DNA of 64,000 nucleotides from Zygaena filipendulae. Taxonomy: Eukaryota; Arthropoda; Insecta; Lepidoptera; Zygaenidae. The stretch lies in NCBI GenBank assembly GCA_907165275.2, contig OU015650.1:4370001-4434000 (forward strand), read 5' to 3'. Below, in pieces: positions 12,036-24,629 of the stretch. The stretch's first letter is position 1; every line of letters begins with the position of its first letter. The notes beneath the pieces were generated by a model that saw only the letters and a list, made by a program, of their open reading frames with translations, searched no databases and was not told the DNA's origin. The position numbers were made by a program, and so were the translations under genes.

Positions 12036-12165
12036 TATGTCTTCTTCTTCTTCTTCTTCAGCCCGTGTCCATCCGCTGCTGGATGTAGGCCTTCTCATCG
12101 CGTTTCCATCCGCTCCGACACATTGTTCCTCGCATCCAGGTCTTCCCAGCAGCGCGCTATATAGG
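12036..12165 (-). pseudogene. RTE-type LINE 3' end fragment
   Basis: On the minus strand the frame ends ..AYIQQRMDTG and a stop, followed directly by a (GAA)n tail (TTC repeats at 12042-12058 on +). This is the usual ORF end and simple-repeat tail of lepidopteran RTE LINEs. Only about 120 bp remain. Confidence 0.6.
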
Positions 12166-13564
12166 TAGGTAAAAATCTCTTGTAGGTATTTATTTTACAG
12201 AGAGGCGTAATCGTAGAGATGATAGGGGGGTATCAATTTATCTTCGAACTTGTTTTATTCAATTAATCATATCTTTTTATTTTAGTTTTGACCACGTTTT
12301 ACAAATAACATGACTTTACCTGACTTTACCTATTCTTTCCATTCTCAAAATGGAAGTAGATACGTGAGCAAATTATAGTTGCGGTCCCATTTATACATAC
12401 CTACGAGTATTTTCGATAACGTGATACTACGCGATACAACGTGTTGCGATGGGTGTTCTTTCGCAATGAGCATAAACAGTCTTATGGTCGTACTATAAGC
12501 TTTATATAATTTCGAAAACGTTACACTTATAATAAAGTGTAAAAAAGTTGAAGAGATGTTAGTTGGGCCACTGATATCAGAGTAACCCGACGAATTTTTA
12601 TACAAAAATAATAATATTAAACTAGAGCGCTGCTAAGACTAGGCAAGATGAATGAGATTTGAATACTCAGAATACCTCCATGGGAGTCAAACGTGGAACT
12701 TATGTAAGTAAGTATAAATTTGTCCATTATAGATGATAGCTAGATCTGCATATGACCGAAGTCTTAATAAACAAAACTTGAATACGAAAGAACACACAAT
12801 AAACGATCGCATACCATTGTGAAATAACCACGGCCACGTGTAACCCTGAACTTCACAACTTGCTCACATACACTTGAAGAATTATTATATAATTAAATAT
12901 ACTATAATAACTAGATGTGTGGTAAAACGAACTGATACAGTGATACTGATACGATACTGTATATCGCTTTAATTTTGCTGATGATAAAAAGGACGTTGTA
13001 CGGTTTTTGTTAAAACAGTTTTCTCTAGAGAATTAGTTTTTGGTTCAGAGTAAACAAAATGGTTTCTGAGCTAGAGCATCGTACGCGTCTCGGTATACTA
13101 TATCCACCCGACAACAATCAGAGGGCCAAAGTTCAAGATTTCCTTTTGAAAATTCAAAATGTATAAAGAATAAACAAAATTTATGTAGCCGTTCCGTTTT
13201 TTAAGCAGATATAGGTGAAGCAAGGTATTGTACCCATACGAATATTAGTAATAACGATGATAATTATTATTTTAATTACTTGTTGAAGTATGTAGTTGGG
13301 TTTAACCTTATTCTATCACATGTTATGCCATGTGATGTGATCACCATTCAAAATCCGTGATGTGATATATTTTATGAAAATGAAGCGTATTTAATTAGTT
13401 ACCTAGTTTAGATCCTTGAATATTAATCACATCACTGACAAAATGAATAATAAAAATTACCTTTGATTATAAACAAATTATGGACAAATAACTGTTTTTA
13501 CCGACTCCAAAAAATTTATTTCTTAATGTTTTTTTGTAATGAAACGTTTTTTTAAATTAACAAT

Positions 13565-13640
13565 TAGCTGTTGCCCGCAGCTTTGCTCGTGTTATTGTAG
13601 ATTTTGTCAAACAATTTCGTATCTCTCGGGAACAGTAGGT
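13565..13640 (-). mobile_element. Degenerate Lep1-like Helitron 3' end
   Basis: TAGCTGTTGCCCGCAGCTTT followed by GCTCGTGTTATTGTAG; the hairpin has decayed. Confidence 0.4.
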
Positions 13641-13823
13641 ACTTTTTACCGATTCTTAGCATTTTTTACCGATCCATTATTTCTTATGAATTCCTGTAGT
13701 TATTTTACTTTCACATTTTGCTTTATATAATATATTTCCCTAATATTATTATTATAAGTACATATTATGCATTCTTTGCACACAACGAAGATGCAACGTG
13801 GTACCTCTATGTTTATATATCTA

Positions 13824-14910
13824 CTAGCTGACCCCCGCGGTTTCACCCGCGGTAATTTCGGAGTACTCGCGGGAATTAAGGGAAAAAAGTACCCTATGTC
13901 ACTCAGGATCACTTTAGCTTCCTATAAGTGAAAGAATTTTCAAAATCAGTTTAGTAGTTCCAGAGATTATAACCTCACAAACTCCGGAGTTTTCGCAGGA
14001 ATCCGGGGATAAAAGTACTCTATGTCACTTAGGATCACTGCAGCTTTTTAAATGTGAAAGAAAATTTTTAAAATCAGTTCAGTAGATCTAGAACTTACCC
14101 CCTACAAACTCACGAACTCACGAATTCCCGCGGGAACTCCTGAGTTTGTGAGGTTATAATATTTGGATCTACTGAACCGGTTTTGAAAAATTCTTTCACT
14201 TATAGGGAGCTCCGGAATTCCCGCGGGAACTCCTGAGTTTGTGAGGTTATAATATCTGGATTTACTGAACCGGTTTTGAAAATTCTTTCACTTATAGGGA
14301 GCGGAATTCCCGGAATTCCCGCGGGAACTCCGGAGTAAAAAGTCCCCTATATCACTCTGAATCACTGTAGCACTGGAGTTCCCTATAAGTGAAAGAATTT
14401 TCAAAATCGTTTCAGTAGATCCAGAGATTACCCCCTACAACCTCACAATCTCCGGAGTTCCCGCGGGAATTCCAGGATAAAAAGTGCTCTTTGTCACTCA
14501 AGATCACGGTAGCTTCTTATAAATGAAAGAATTTTTAAAATCGGGTAAGTAGATCCAGTGATTAACCCACTATAAACTCACAAACTCGAGAGTTCCTGAG
14601 GGAATACCGGGATAAAAAGTACCCTGTATCACTTTGGATCACTGTAGCTCCCTATAAGTGAAAGAATTTTCAAAATCGGCTTAGTAGATCGAGAGATAGT
14701 TGTTTTTTTTTTTTTATTTACTCAGAAAATCCCCCCGTGGTTTTACCCGCGCGAAATTCGGAGTTCCTGCGGGAATTCTGGAATAAAAAGTACCCTATGA
14801 CAGTTCAGTAGATCCAGAGATTACCCCCTACAACGTCACAAACTCACATACACACAAACTCACAAACCCACAAACTCAGAAACTTTTGCTCTTTATAATA
14901 TTAGTATAGA
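13824..14910 (-). mobile_element. Composite Lep1-like Helitron with amplified interior
   Basis: The + strand begins CTAGCTGACCCCCGCGGTTT and ends ATAATATTAGTATAGA, the normal inverted Lep1 ends, but the element is about 1.1 kb. The interior holds roughly seven copies of a 130-150 bp unit (core 'ctataagtgaaagaattttcaaaatc' and 'cagtagatccagagattac', each with a CCCGCGGGAA segment). Two units at about 14130-14300 are in the opposite orientation to the rest. A T run (14707-14716) interrupts it. Confidence 0.75.
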
Positions 14911-15277
14911 CATAGACAAGGTTGCTATATAATATAATGTAGGTACAATTAGGTTCACGGTCGAATCCATACAATGTAAAACAATAAGTTTGCTCGAGTT
15001 GCAGTTCAAAGTGGCACTTACGTAATTTATAGCTGTGTTAATTGATAAATTCCTGAAAAAAAAAAAAAAACGAAAAAGAAAACAAAACGAAACAACTCAT
15101 TGCTGTGCTTCAGCAACGGCCATATTGGACCTTGGCTTTGGTACGAATTAATTGTAGAACAAAGGTGACTTTCATAAAGAACAAAGATAAGTAATCATAT
15201 TTTTTATATGCAATTAAAATGGAACAACTGCTTTCTTTGTATGCTCTACAAAGTTATATATGTATAGGTAGGCTAAT

Positions 15278-15465
15278 TTTGTGAGTTTGTGAATTGTGAG
15301 TTTGTGACGAGGGTTAGTCTCTGGATCTACTGAACCGATTTTAAAAAAAATCTTTCACTTAACAGGAAGCTACGGTAGTTCTGAGTGACATAGGCTACTT
15401 CTTATATCGGAATTCCCGCGGGAACTCCGAAATTACTGCGGGTGAAACCGCGAGGGAACAGCTGG
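15278..15465 (+). mobile_element. Lep1-like Helitron copy
   Basis: Body 'ggatctactgaaccgatttt' then GGAATTCCCGCGGGAACTCC and GCGGGTGAAACCGCGAGG; end CAGCTGG instead of CAGCTAG. Confidence 0.65.
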
Positions 15466-15557
15466 TATTAAGTAATCTGGAGTGGACTGGATTTTATAAT
15501 TTTATTTATTTTTCGTCATCGAATGGTTGAATCTTACGGGTTTTCTTTTATGTTTCA

Positions 15558-15765
15558 CTAGCTGTTCCCAGCGGTTTCACCTGCGTTAATCTGGGAGTTG
15601 CCGGAGGAATTCCGGGACATAATTTCATGATGATAAAATTACCCTATGTCCTTCTCTGTACCCCTAACAGCATGTATGAAAAAATTCATGATGATCGGTT
15701 GAGCCGTTAAGGCATGAAACCGTAACAAACAAACAAACTCACTCTCGAATTTATAATAGTAAGGA
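15558..15765 (-). mobile_element. Lep1-like Helitron, both ends present
   Basis: CTAGCTGTTCCCAGCGGTTT at the 3' end; AATTTATAATAGTAAGGA|T at the 5' end; body with GTAACAAACAAACAAACTCA. Confidence 0.75.
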
Positions 15766-16149
15766 TTATAACATACCTAGGACACCATTATCCCGGTACA
15801 AAGATTTGGCCAAGCCCGATAATCCCCGTGATTATGGCAATACATACCTACCTGCACGTGTACCTATATTATGCGCAGTGTCTTCGTTGGCTTGTTCTCT
15901 TCGACACGCGCCACGCCGTGGAATTTTCCCGGCGTCTGCAATGCGAGCTTTTCATTGTCACCTCAGTATATAATTATTTTTATTATGCGTCCGAACGTTG
16001 TTGTGCAAACCGCATCGTTTATTTAATTAAATTGCTAATGACAACATCCCTTTGTTTCACATTCAAACAATAAAACGAACAGATTTATTGCTATAATCGT
16101 TGAAATATACGATACGTCTGCAATTATTAACGAATATACCGGCCAGGGG

Positions 16150-16268
16150 GTCAATTCTAAATTATAATAACGCAAAAACAAAACCTGCAAAGATAACGGT
16201 TTTCCCATATAATATGTATACCACTTTTGCGTCAGGCGCGATCGGCATAATGCGGGGCTAGAATTGAC
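16150..16268. repeat. Short inverted-end sequence (GTCAATTCTA)
   Basis: GTCAATTCTA and TAGAATTGAC are complementary ends 100 bp apart, adjoining the 67-bp inverted repeat. Possible small MITE. Confidence 0.35.
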
Positions 16269-16577
16269 ATAATAGAACTGTTTTGCATTCCAACAAAACA
16301 GATATTATGTGTATGAAAAAACACACAGCGTTGTTTGAAGAAGCAGTCGTGGGATTTTGCCAATATCTCAGTAAATAGTACGAACTTACCGACATTTTCC
16401 GCCTTTTATGCTCCGCTCTTTACCTCAACAGCAGGGCGCCGGCTTGTCTTTGGCGCGGTGTCATCTGTCACTCATAGAAGTCTTCAAACTTACCAGCAAG
16501 TATTCTACTGCAACGCTGTGTGTTTTTTCATACACATAATATCTGTTTTGTTGGAATGCAAAACAGTTCTATTATGT
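16267..16577. repeat. Perfect 67-bp inverted repeat around a 177-bp centre
   Basis: Arms 16267-16333 and 16511-16577 are exact complements (starting ACATAATAGAACTG, ending CAGCGTTG). Positions 16318-16477, part of the left arm plus most of the centre, are identical in reverse complement to 27714-27873. Confidence 0.8.
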
Positions 16578-16619
16578 GTTTCTTCAAAACACACAGCGTT
16601 GTTTGAAGACATGTTTGTT

Positions 16620-18685
16620 ATCTGCTGGTGAAAGAGGTCTGAATATTTGAAGAAGGCAGACGCTATGTGATTTATTTCATACAGTACATTATGGTTAGGT
16701 ATATGAATATTCTAAAAAGAATGTACTACACTATATCAATGATATACTTATATCATTACATAATAGATTTGAGAATCTTAATGAATTATGCAATAAAATT
16801 ACCATCATAATCTAATACTACAAATAAAAATAACTTCTTGAAGCAATTATTCAAAAGGAATTCAGAAATTAACAAGGTTTGATATTCTTGGTACTATACC
16901 AAGACAGTTTGAAGTGTGGACACAATAGATATAGGAAGTTATCTGACAACTTACCATCTTTTTAAACTGTGAAAAAGATCTGCAAATAAGTTCAACTTGT
17001 CTTTATCTAACCAACATTTTCCTGGATTAGCTAGTTTAATTATGCCTGTGATAAGATATAATCAATCTTGGTAACTCAGTCTCTTCAGAACTTCTGATTT
17101 CTATAATCTGAGACTGGGCATGTGTTCTCAGCCCTCAGCTGTCTTATCAACTAACGATAAGTGTATTTTCAATAGTGAGCACTGTACTTCTTTTGAATTT
17201 GTCTTCATACTGTTAAAACTATATAATTTGCTCTCTGAAATCTGAATCATTAATACTGAAACACACCCCTTGAACCCTGAATCTGCTTGTGTTCAAAATA
17301 ATAATAATGATAAACTCTACAGAAATGGAAAAGTATGCACTTGTTTTATAAACTAATCAAATAAGACTGTAGCTTAGCAGTTAGCACAGATAAAAACTTA
17401 AGTAGCTTTACAATCAAGAATCTAAACCTCTCAATCTAAGGCAGGTGATATCTCTCTGCCCTAATGTTTAAGTCACTTTTGAGTCATCTTGTCTTTGGGT
17501 GGTAGACTTCTTTGACTGAATACCTTCTCACACAGTGCCTGTGGAGGCTAGAATTGAATCTTTTATGTCTTGCTTAATAAATTATTCTGGCTCTGTGACC
17601 CCCTATATGTGTAGGTTTAGTAATCAGTCTCCTCCTTGTTAATAAGTATATTATCTTATCCTATTATTTCTTTAACTTTACTTTACTGCATCTGCTGTCT
17701 TATTTATTATTTTATTTTTATTATTTATTAATATTATTATTTAGTTATTATTATTATAATTTATTTTTTCTTTTTTTAAATAATATTTAAATTATCATTA
17801 ATACTTATTATTATTATTTTTTTTTTTTTATCTATATAGGTTTAAATAACTTTAACTATCCATATTAGAATCGTAATTTAGTTATTACTAAATTCATTAT
17901 TTTTAGTAGATCTTTTAAATTGAAATAGACTATGTATTATGTAGGTAAGTATTTACCCAGATCAGACTTTATCATATTTAGGTACATAATCTTGTTTATG
18001 TTTTATATCCTTTGTTTTCTTTTTAGTAAGATTTGTCTACAATACCATGACAATACTTTGTTCATCTTTTCTTCTGCTCATAGTTAGGAAGAGCTTTCAT
18101 TCAGAATTAAGTTCATCCTTATATTATTTATAACATTAACACATTACTTAACCATGTCTTTGTACATGTTTGTGTAAAATAAAAATTATCAGAATTCTTG
18201 ACTAGGTACATGATTAATTCATTAATCTCGTCATTTATAGAAATAGATGTAGGTACCGTTCTGCAGTGTGATAGTTTACTCGAGTACCTACTACTGCTTT
18301 ATGGAGAAAAGTTGTATTACATGTAACCTGGTACACCTGGTAACCTTTAGAATTATTAGGTCCTAAATTCTTTCCAGATAAACTATCTTTTCATCTTGGC
18401 CAAAAGTTATTTACAGTATTCTAAAACTCATGTGAGCAGAATCACAGTACCTGGCCTTTATGTGTACTTGGGATCGTGGCACTCGTGGTATAGATTATAC
18501 TTGTGGTACAATTCTTCGCCACAAAGTTCACAAGACTGAAACCACAGAGAACAGCTGGTAGTCTGGAATAAAGTAACCATTAAAAACTACACAAATATAG
18601 GGTAATAAAGGTATAAGGTCATATACACCCTAGTCTTAAGTTAATGCCACAACAAATGTGGTTATTTTGAACCCTTTTTAAAAGT
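16620..18685. other. AT-rich stretch, no gene recognised
   Basis: Contains a low-complexity TTATTATT region (about 17695-17830). A possible worn Lep1 3' end (GAAACCACAGAGAACAGCTGG) is seen at 18537-18558. The left LTR follows directly. Confidence 0.45.
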
Positions 18686-18689
18686 ATCT

Positions 18690-19000
18690 TGTCATGTTCC
18701 CTACTAAGTCGTGCCTTATTTCAGGGAATTCTAGCATTATGTCATGGCAACACTGTTATTCAGTCGGTACCCTCATTCCCATTTGATAAATTAAAGTAGT
18801 GTACGCCCACAATCGTTGGTGGGATTGTGGGTATAAATACTATTGTCAGCACAGAAGAGGGGCTATTCTAGTTACTCTGCTCGACTAAAGTGGTCATAAT
18901 AAGTGTTCTATTTCTATTGTATATATAGTATATGTGCGGTTGTAATAGCTACAGTAGTGAGAATAAAAGTACAGTTACCTAGAGGACTTCTTTTTCTAAT
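18690..19000 (+). repeat. Left LTR of the non-coding element
   Basis: Starts TGTCATGTTCC. TATAAAT lies at 18832-18838, directly preceded by a perfect 9-bp stem CCCACAATC/GATTGTGGG (18806-18831). AATAAA lies at 18962-18967, about 35 bp before the end. This arrangement fits U3-R-U5. Identical to 24630-24940. Confidence 0.72.
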
Positions 19001-19060
19001 ATCTCAGAAGTGTGTTCAACCTAAATACCCACAAAGCGGGCTGAAAGCGATGTAAAAAAA

Positions 19061-19075
19061 AAATCCAGGTAAGTT
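19061..19075 (+). promoter_or_regulatory. Candidate splice donor downstream of the left LTR
   Basis: A perfect consensus donor CAG|GTAAGT lies 68 nt after the left LTR (intron would start at 19069). A transcript started at the LTR TATA box would meet it early. No acceptor was assigned. Confidence 0.3.
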
Positions 19076-20114
19076 GTTATAAAAATATCTCTGATAATAA
19101 GTGTTTTATATTATAAAAATTACGGCTTTGCAGAGTCAATCCTTGTGTATGCTTTTAACAATGCCTTTTGTAAGGTTTAGGTATTATTGTTTTTATTTTT
19201 TGAGTGAGTTGTCATGGAGCGATCATTAATGCGGGGTCACACTTTATAATCGTGTAAAATCGTAAAGTTAAAGCTAAATTAGTGTGGAATTTGTTATTCA
19301 ATATTGTTCGATTTGTTAAATAATCAATTTCATCTACGTAAGGTTCCCACATTTATTTTATTGAGTACCCACATTCTTTTTTTTTTCTCCTTTCTCTTTT
19401 TCTTGAAAGCCTTACACAAGATGGTAACAGGCTTTATATCCGCTATTAAAAGCAAAAGGGGAATTCATAGTTTCGATTTTAACTATTTGAGCCTATTTTT
19501 TACCGAGAATTCATTTAAATCAATCAATTGAAAACAATAAGTGTTCTCTTTTATTCAGTAATAATAATTTTTTTTCACTACATGGTAAATATGGTATACT
19601 TATAGTAAATCTTGTAGTAATCTAAATAAATTTGAATGTTTCACTTATGTTCACTTAGTATGACCCTTAAAGTTCTGGATGGTCGCTGCCATACTGCTAT
19701 TTTTGTCTCACAAGCTAAAATTTTACACAAAGTTGATTCAAAATTTTACCTTGCTAGTTTAAATAAGTTTAAAAAAAAAACATGCACAGGATTTTTGTAT
19801 GCCTTGTTAGAAGTCGAACTTTGTGTTCAAATATACTTTAGTGAAAATTAAACATTGCAATTTATACCTAGTTCCGTGTACAAAATACAAGTACGATTTT
19901 CGATTAATAGTGTTCACAAGCACATTTCTTTTTATTGCTTATGTAATAGACGTTTCACTAAAGGAGGTTACATTTTTAAAGTAATGAATGATGATATAAA
20001 TGAATATTGTTTTTACATCAGTGTATTCGATAATTTAGTAATTATTTAGTTATTGATCCTAAGTGATGTAATGGTTACATGGACCTATAAATGTTATGGG
20101 TCTATGGATGATTG

Positions 20115-20600
20115 TAAAACGTGAGCGTGCGTTTTATTTGAGGTATTTGGTAGACATGAGCGTGTGTCGTTATGGTAATAAAACGTGAGAGTGCGTTTTA
20201 TCGGAGCTATTTGGTAGACACGAGCGTGTGTCGTTATGGTAATAAAACGTGAGCGTGCGTTTTATTTGAGTTATTTGGTAGACATGAGCGTGTGTCGTTA
20301 TGGTAATAAAACGTGAGCGTGCGTTTTATCGGAGTTATTTGGTAGACATGAGCGTGTGTCGTTATGGTAATAAAACGTGAGCGTGCGTTTTATCGGAGTT
20401 ATTTGGTAGACATGAGTGTGTGTCGCGATGGATATAAAACGTGAGCTTGCGTTTTATTTGAATTGAGATGTATGATAGACACGAGTGTTTGTCGCGATGG
20501 ATATAAAACGCGAGCGTGCGTTCTATTTGAGTGAGACCATGGCGAAGACATGTGCGCGTATTGCGATATTGATTACATGTGAGCATGCATTTTAACTGAA
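20115..20600 (+). repeat. Tandem array of paired stem-loops, 64-bp period
   Basis: Seven long palindromes start at 20115, 20179, 20243, 20307, 20371, 20435 and 20504. Six short ones start at 20153, 20217, 20281, 20345, 20409 and 20478. Each unit is [TAAAACGT-GAGCGT-GCGTTTTA], 16 bp of spacer, [GACAT-GAGCGT-GTGTC], 10 bp of spacer. Five steps are exactly 64 bp, the last is 69. Both stems present nearly the same hexaloop GAGCGT, with variants GAGAGT, GAGCTT and GAGTGT. The loop-closing pair is T.G in most units and C-G in two. The array decays after 20526 and is followed by AATAAAG and a T run near 20600. It lies inside the LTR-bounded element. There is no coding signal on either strand. Confidence 0.85.
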
Positions 20601-21037
20601 TAAAGTTTTTTTTTTAGATATTTGATGCGAGAGTGTTATGTTGTCAATAAAAAGTAAATGTACGTTTTGTTTATAATCTTTTGTTAGTTGACAAGCCTTA
20701 ATGAAATGTATCTTTTGAATGAGTGTCACTAGCAGTGTGTTGATATAGACTGTATTGATGAGATAAAGAAAAAGTGTATTAAGACTATTATATACTACTG
20801 GTACTAGAATACTACCAATAGATTAGGGGCCGTGGTGTGAACCGCAGTTCCATGATTCCCTCGTTTAAATGATGCTATGACTTCCGATCACTAAAGAAAA
20901 TTTTGAAGTCTGTTAAATAGTTCTAGAGATTATCCATTCCAAACGAACTGACAAACTCTACCTATTTACGACATTGATTAGCATAAGATTTCACCCAAAA
21001 GTGTTAACCAGTGTGCATACTAAGGATGAAGATAACG

Positions 21038-21130
21038 ATGACAGTGGTCAAGCCTGTCCGCTATTCAGGAGGTTCCCGGGGTCGATTCCCGCTATGGTCT
21101 AATTCGTGTGATAAACATTCGTTTCCGCTC
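21038..21130 (+). repeat. tRNA-derived SINE fragment
   Basis: A B-box-like GGTCGATTCCCGC (about 21079-21092) follows an AGTGGTCAAGCCTGTCCGC A-box region. The tail TTCGTGTGATAAACATTCG resembles the body of lepidopteran tRNA-type SINEs (compare 33920-34182). There is no intact cloverleaf, so not a tRNA gene. Confidence 0.45.
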
Positions 21131-24100
21131 TCTAAGTCTAGACGTGTTAGATTTATTCTTAATATATTGCTACGAGCTTTTAATTTGCAATATTCGAATG
21201 TAAAGTGAGTTGTTCGCACCTTTTATCAACCTCTACAAACCATAATATCTCAACCACCTGTTGGTATGCGATAGAAATGGTATTTGTCTGCCTATGTAAG
21301 TTCAGTGACAAAGTAACGTTATGGTGACCTCAAGCTCATATGATGATGAGCTGGGATTTAGAGATCGAAACTATTTGATGGCAAATGGTGTACGGCATGG
21401 CAGTCGAGTCTATAGTCAGTTTGTTTTATTGCAATGAGTACTTTCCATAACATGCGAATGTTAACTTTTATGCGTAGGTGTCGCATTCTTATATTATGCA
21501 GTTAGGGAACATACTATTGCACTGCTACATCCGTGCATCAGTAATTTCAATTGATACCTATGTTTACTTCACAATAGACTGGATTAGATGGAATGGATGA
21601 AATTGTAGATTTGATGGGATGAAATTCATGTGAAATTTTTGACTAGAACACAAGTGTAGTATGAATAACTAAGAATTTTTTTTTTTTAGTTCTTTGATTC
21701 AAGTAAGAAAGCGGTGGTGTATCAAGTTGAAATATGTTGATTAATATTTCAACTTTGATTTTATCATTTTTAATGGTCCACGTATTATTCGAAATACAAA
21801 GGACTAATTTATAAATTCACGTAAAGTCCCAGTGTAGACTTTAGTTATGTTCTGCCACGCTCGATATGTTGTGATTCCGGTTAACTTAATATCATCTATG
21901 TGGATAGATGACTATGGCAGTTAATACTTATAATATCATTGGACCGTGAAGCCAAAATGTTTACTGTATCTAAGTAGTTTTGAATCTGTCAAGAGTATGT
22001 TTTTACAGAAAACAAAATCATGAATGATATTTTTGACTTGTAATCAAATTAAATCTTAGCTATTCATTAAGCGTCATGCAATAGACCTGTTGGTCTTTTA
22101 GAACTTCGAGGATTCCGTGGATAACTTGCTACGAAAGTTATCGATTTTAAGTACTTAACTAGAAATTTTTAAAGAATCAATCAATCATTTATACCTGTAA
22201 GTTTATACATACGGAAACGAAAAATGTTTTCTAGAAAATCAAATATTGTGCTTTTGAGTCGGTTTAATATGCTCAGAAAATTCCTCTTTATTGAAATATC
22301 AGAAAGTCACAATGAAGTGTGGAAGGGTTTTGCTATTATGCTATGAACGCAGCTATTATGTTTTTGATTTAACTAGTTATAAATATTTAACAAGCTTTTC
22401 GTACGCTTCATATAATATGTACTATGCAATGATAAGGGTGATGTAGCAAGATATAAACGCAGATCGACAAATACACATGATAAGTATTCACTTTATTCTC
22501 TGTATAAGGGAAAAGATTTGAATTTTCATTAGAGTGAATGTGGTATGCTGTACTCGCTCAGGTCACCGCGAGGAGTTCTGTAATACCAAAATTGACTTTC
22601 AAGACTCAAGAGTGTCAAACTATTTTCGAATACCATTTGATTATTAGACTGTTGCCGTGTTGCCGTCAGCAACATGCCTCATTATTCTCGAAAGTAGTCT
22701 CGATAAAAAAAAAAAAAAAAAAAAAAACCTTTTTAATGAATAGATTCATTTCATATATTTTATTATTCTTTGTAATATGATCTTGGAACAGTAATGCTTT
22801 CAATAAGTAACTTCCGATTGAAAATACTTTATTTTAGGTTCAGATTTTTGCTTTGAAATACTTTAAAAATAGGCACATACCGATTCAATTTTTTGAATTT
22901 ATATCGCATTATTTGGTTAGTACCTACTGTGATTATAAATACTTTTCAAGTGGTATATATTTAATTGAATATTGATTACAAGCATATGCAATACCATTAA
23001 CTATTGCACCGTCAATAGGGCCTTATAGTATTTCGTCGAGCGAAATGCGGGAAGCTGTAATTTCGGGATATTATCCGTTCAGCGTTCGAGCACAAAAGTT
23101 AAGTAAGACAAATCTATCTCACACGAAATAAAAAGAAATCTATGTCAAATTTTTCATAGTGTTCCAAGGCTTGAAATAAATTCAAAATCTTGCTTTGATT
23201 TACTTCCGCATCTTAGAACCTGATTGACTTTTGATAGAAACATTAACAAATAAAGCCGACCATTAAGTTCAGGCTGTGCTCCCAAGTATAGTTGAGTTGT
23301 TACCTATAAAGTACCTATAGTTCTTTTTGTAGTCATATTAAAGAAAATTATAATGTACTAAGTACTTTGCAATTAATCAAATGTAAAAAGCTTTTAACGA
23401 GGCGGCTGTATGCCACTTTTTTACATCCTGACTCTAAGAGGAAGAAAATAACTAAGCGCAATTTAAAAATGTAAATCCCTTTATATTTTTGACAAGAAGT
23501 TGGTGAAACAAAATTGTAGACATAAAAGGTAAATATTTATTTATTGTAGGAGCTAGCCGGAGGTTTGATCTATAACCCCTCTCAGTCTTTACATATGCAA
23601 ACTTAACAAGCTGTCATGATTCTTATTTTGATGTGTTTTGCGATTTGAAGTTCCATTTGAAACCAAAGATTTTAAGTATTAAATAAAGTAGATATTACTA
23701 GCGTGTGGAAAGTGAGGCATTCATAATATGTGCGTAAATAAGAACCTTTCAATTTAATCGTCTAATAGCAGCGAGAAAAGAAGCGCGTCTATCAGATATT
23801 GACATATTTATAAAATGCCGTGTTGTGCTTTTATGATTCAAAGATACGAAAAAATAGTTAAATACCATATTAAGTAATTAAATAAGACTATTTTAGTATA
23901 TCTGAATTTTAAAATAATAATTTGCATAAATTATTGACACTTTGGTTGAATTAAAAAGGAATAGAGAATGTGGTACCGTATCTAGGTATATCTATTCTCT
24001 TCCATAAGTTCTTTTTGTTCCATAAGTTCCGTAATAGCTTTCGCATTCACTGTCGTAAACTGAATAATATAGAAATAGATGAACAATATTAGAATTCCGT

Positions 24101-24629
24101 GAAGCATGACCCTTACTTAATAGTTTTAATTAATAAGTAATTCAACTTTAGCATATAATAATATACTAAGGTGCATTTTTTTTAAGCATAGGCAATAGAC
24201 ATTATTGAGTTTTATGCACTTCAGTTCATTGTAAATTAAGTTATTAAATTAAGAGTTATAAAGTAGAAAAAGTAGTTAGTAGTTACTAAGTGACTACCAT
24301 ATTATTGCATTTTAACAAATGTTTAAAAACATTTGATGGCTAAAACCGAATGTCATGTTATGTCTTATCCTAACCATTACCATCTGTAATCTGTCAAGAG
24401 CCAAGTCATGATCAGTATAAACTATTGAGTTAATGAACCATAATAATCAGTAAGCTATAAGTAACATTCATTGGACGCATTTGCTCTTAACAAAGGGTAA
24501 TTAAAAACTTAAGCTGGATCCAAATTATTGTTATTTTAGTTGTTAAACTGTAATGAGTCCCAGACAGAGTTTATTCTTTGTGAATGGAGGTACCGTGCGC
24601 CGGAGTCTGCACGTAGTCGGATGGCCGAA

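Larger units (their letters stand above)
11240..13560. other. No gene recognised apart from an RTE end and a MITE end
   Basis: AT-rich; the 86-codon minus frame at 12345-12605 has no domain. 13320-13375 has a repeated TGTGATGTGAT motif. Confidence 0.45.

Noticed and set aside
20115..20526. CRISPR-like regular repeats and spacers
   Set aside because: The spacers are themselves repeated in every unit and the setting is a eukaryotic genome; it is a minisatellite of palindromes.
24317..24336. Palindrome CAAATGTTTAAAAACATTTG
   Set aside because: Simple AT-rich inverted repeat expected by chance at this length and composition.
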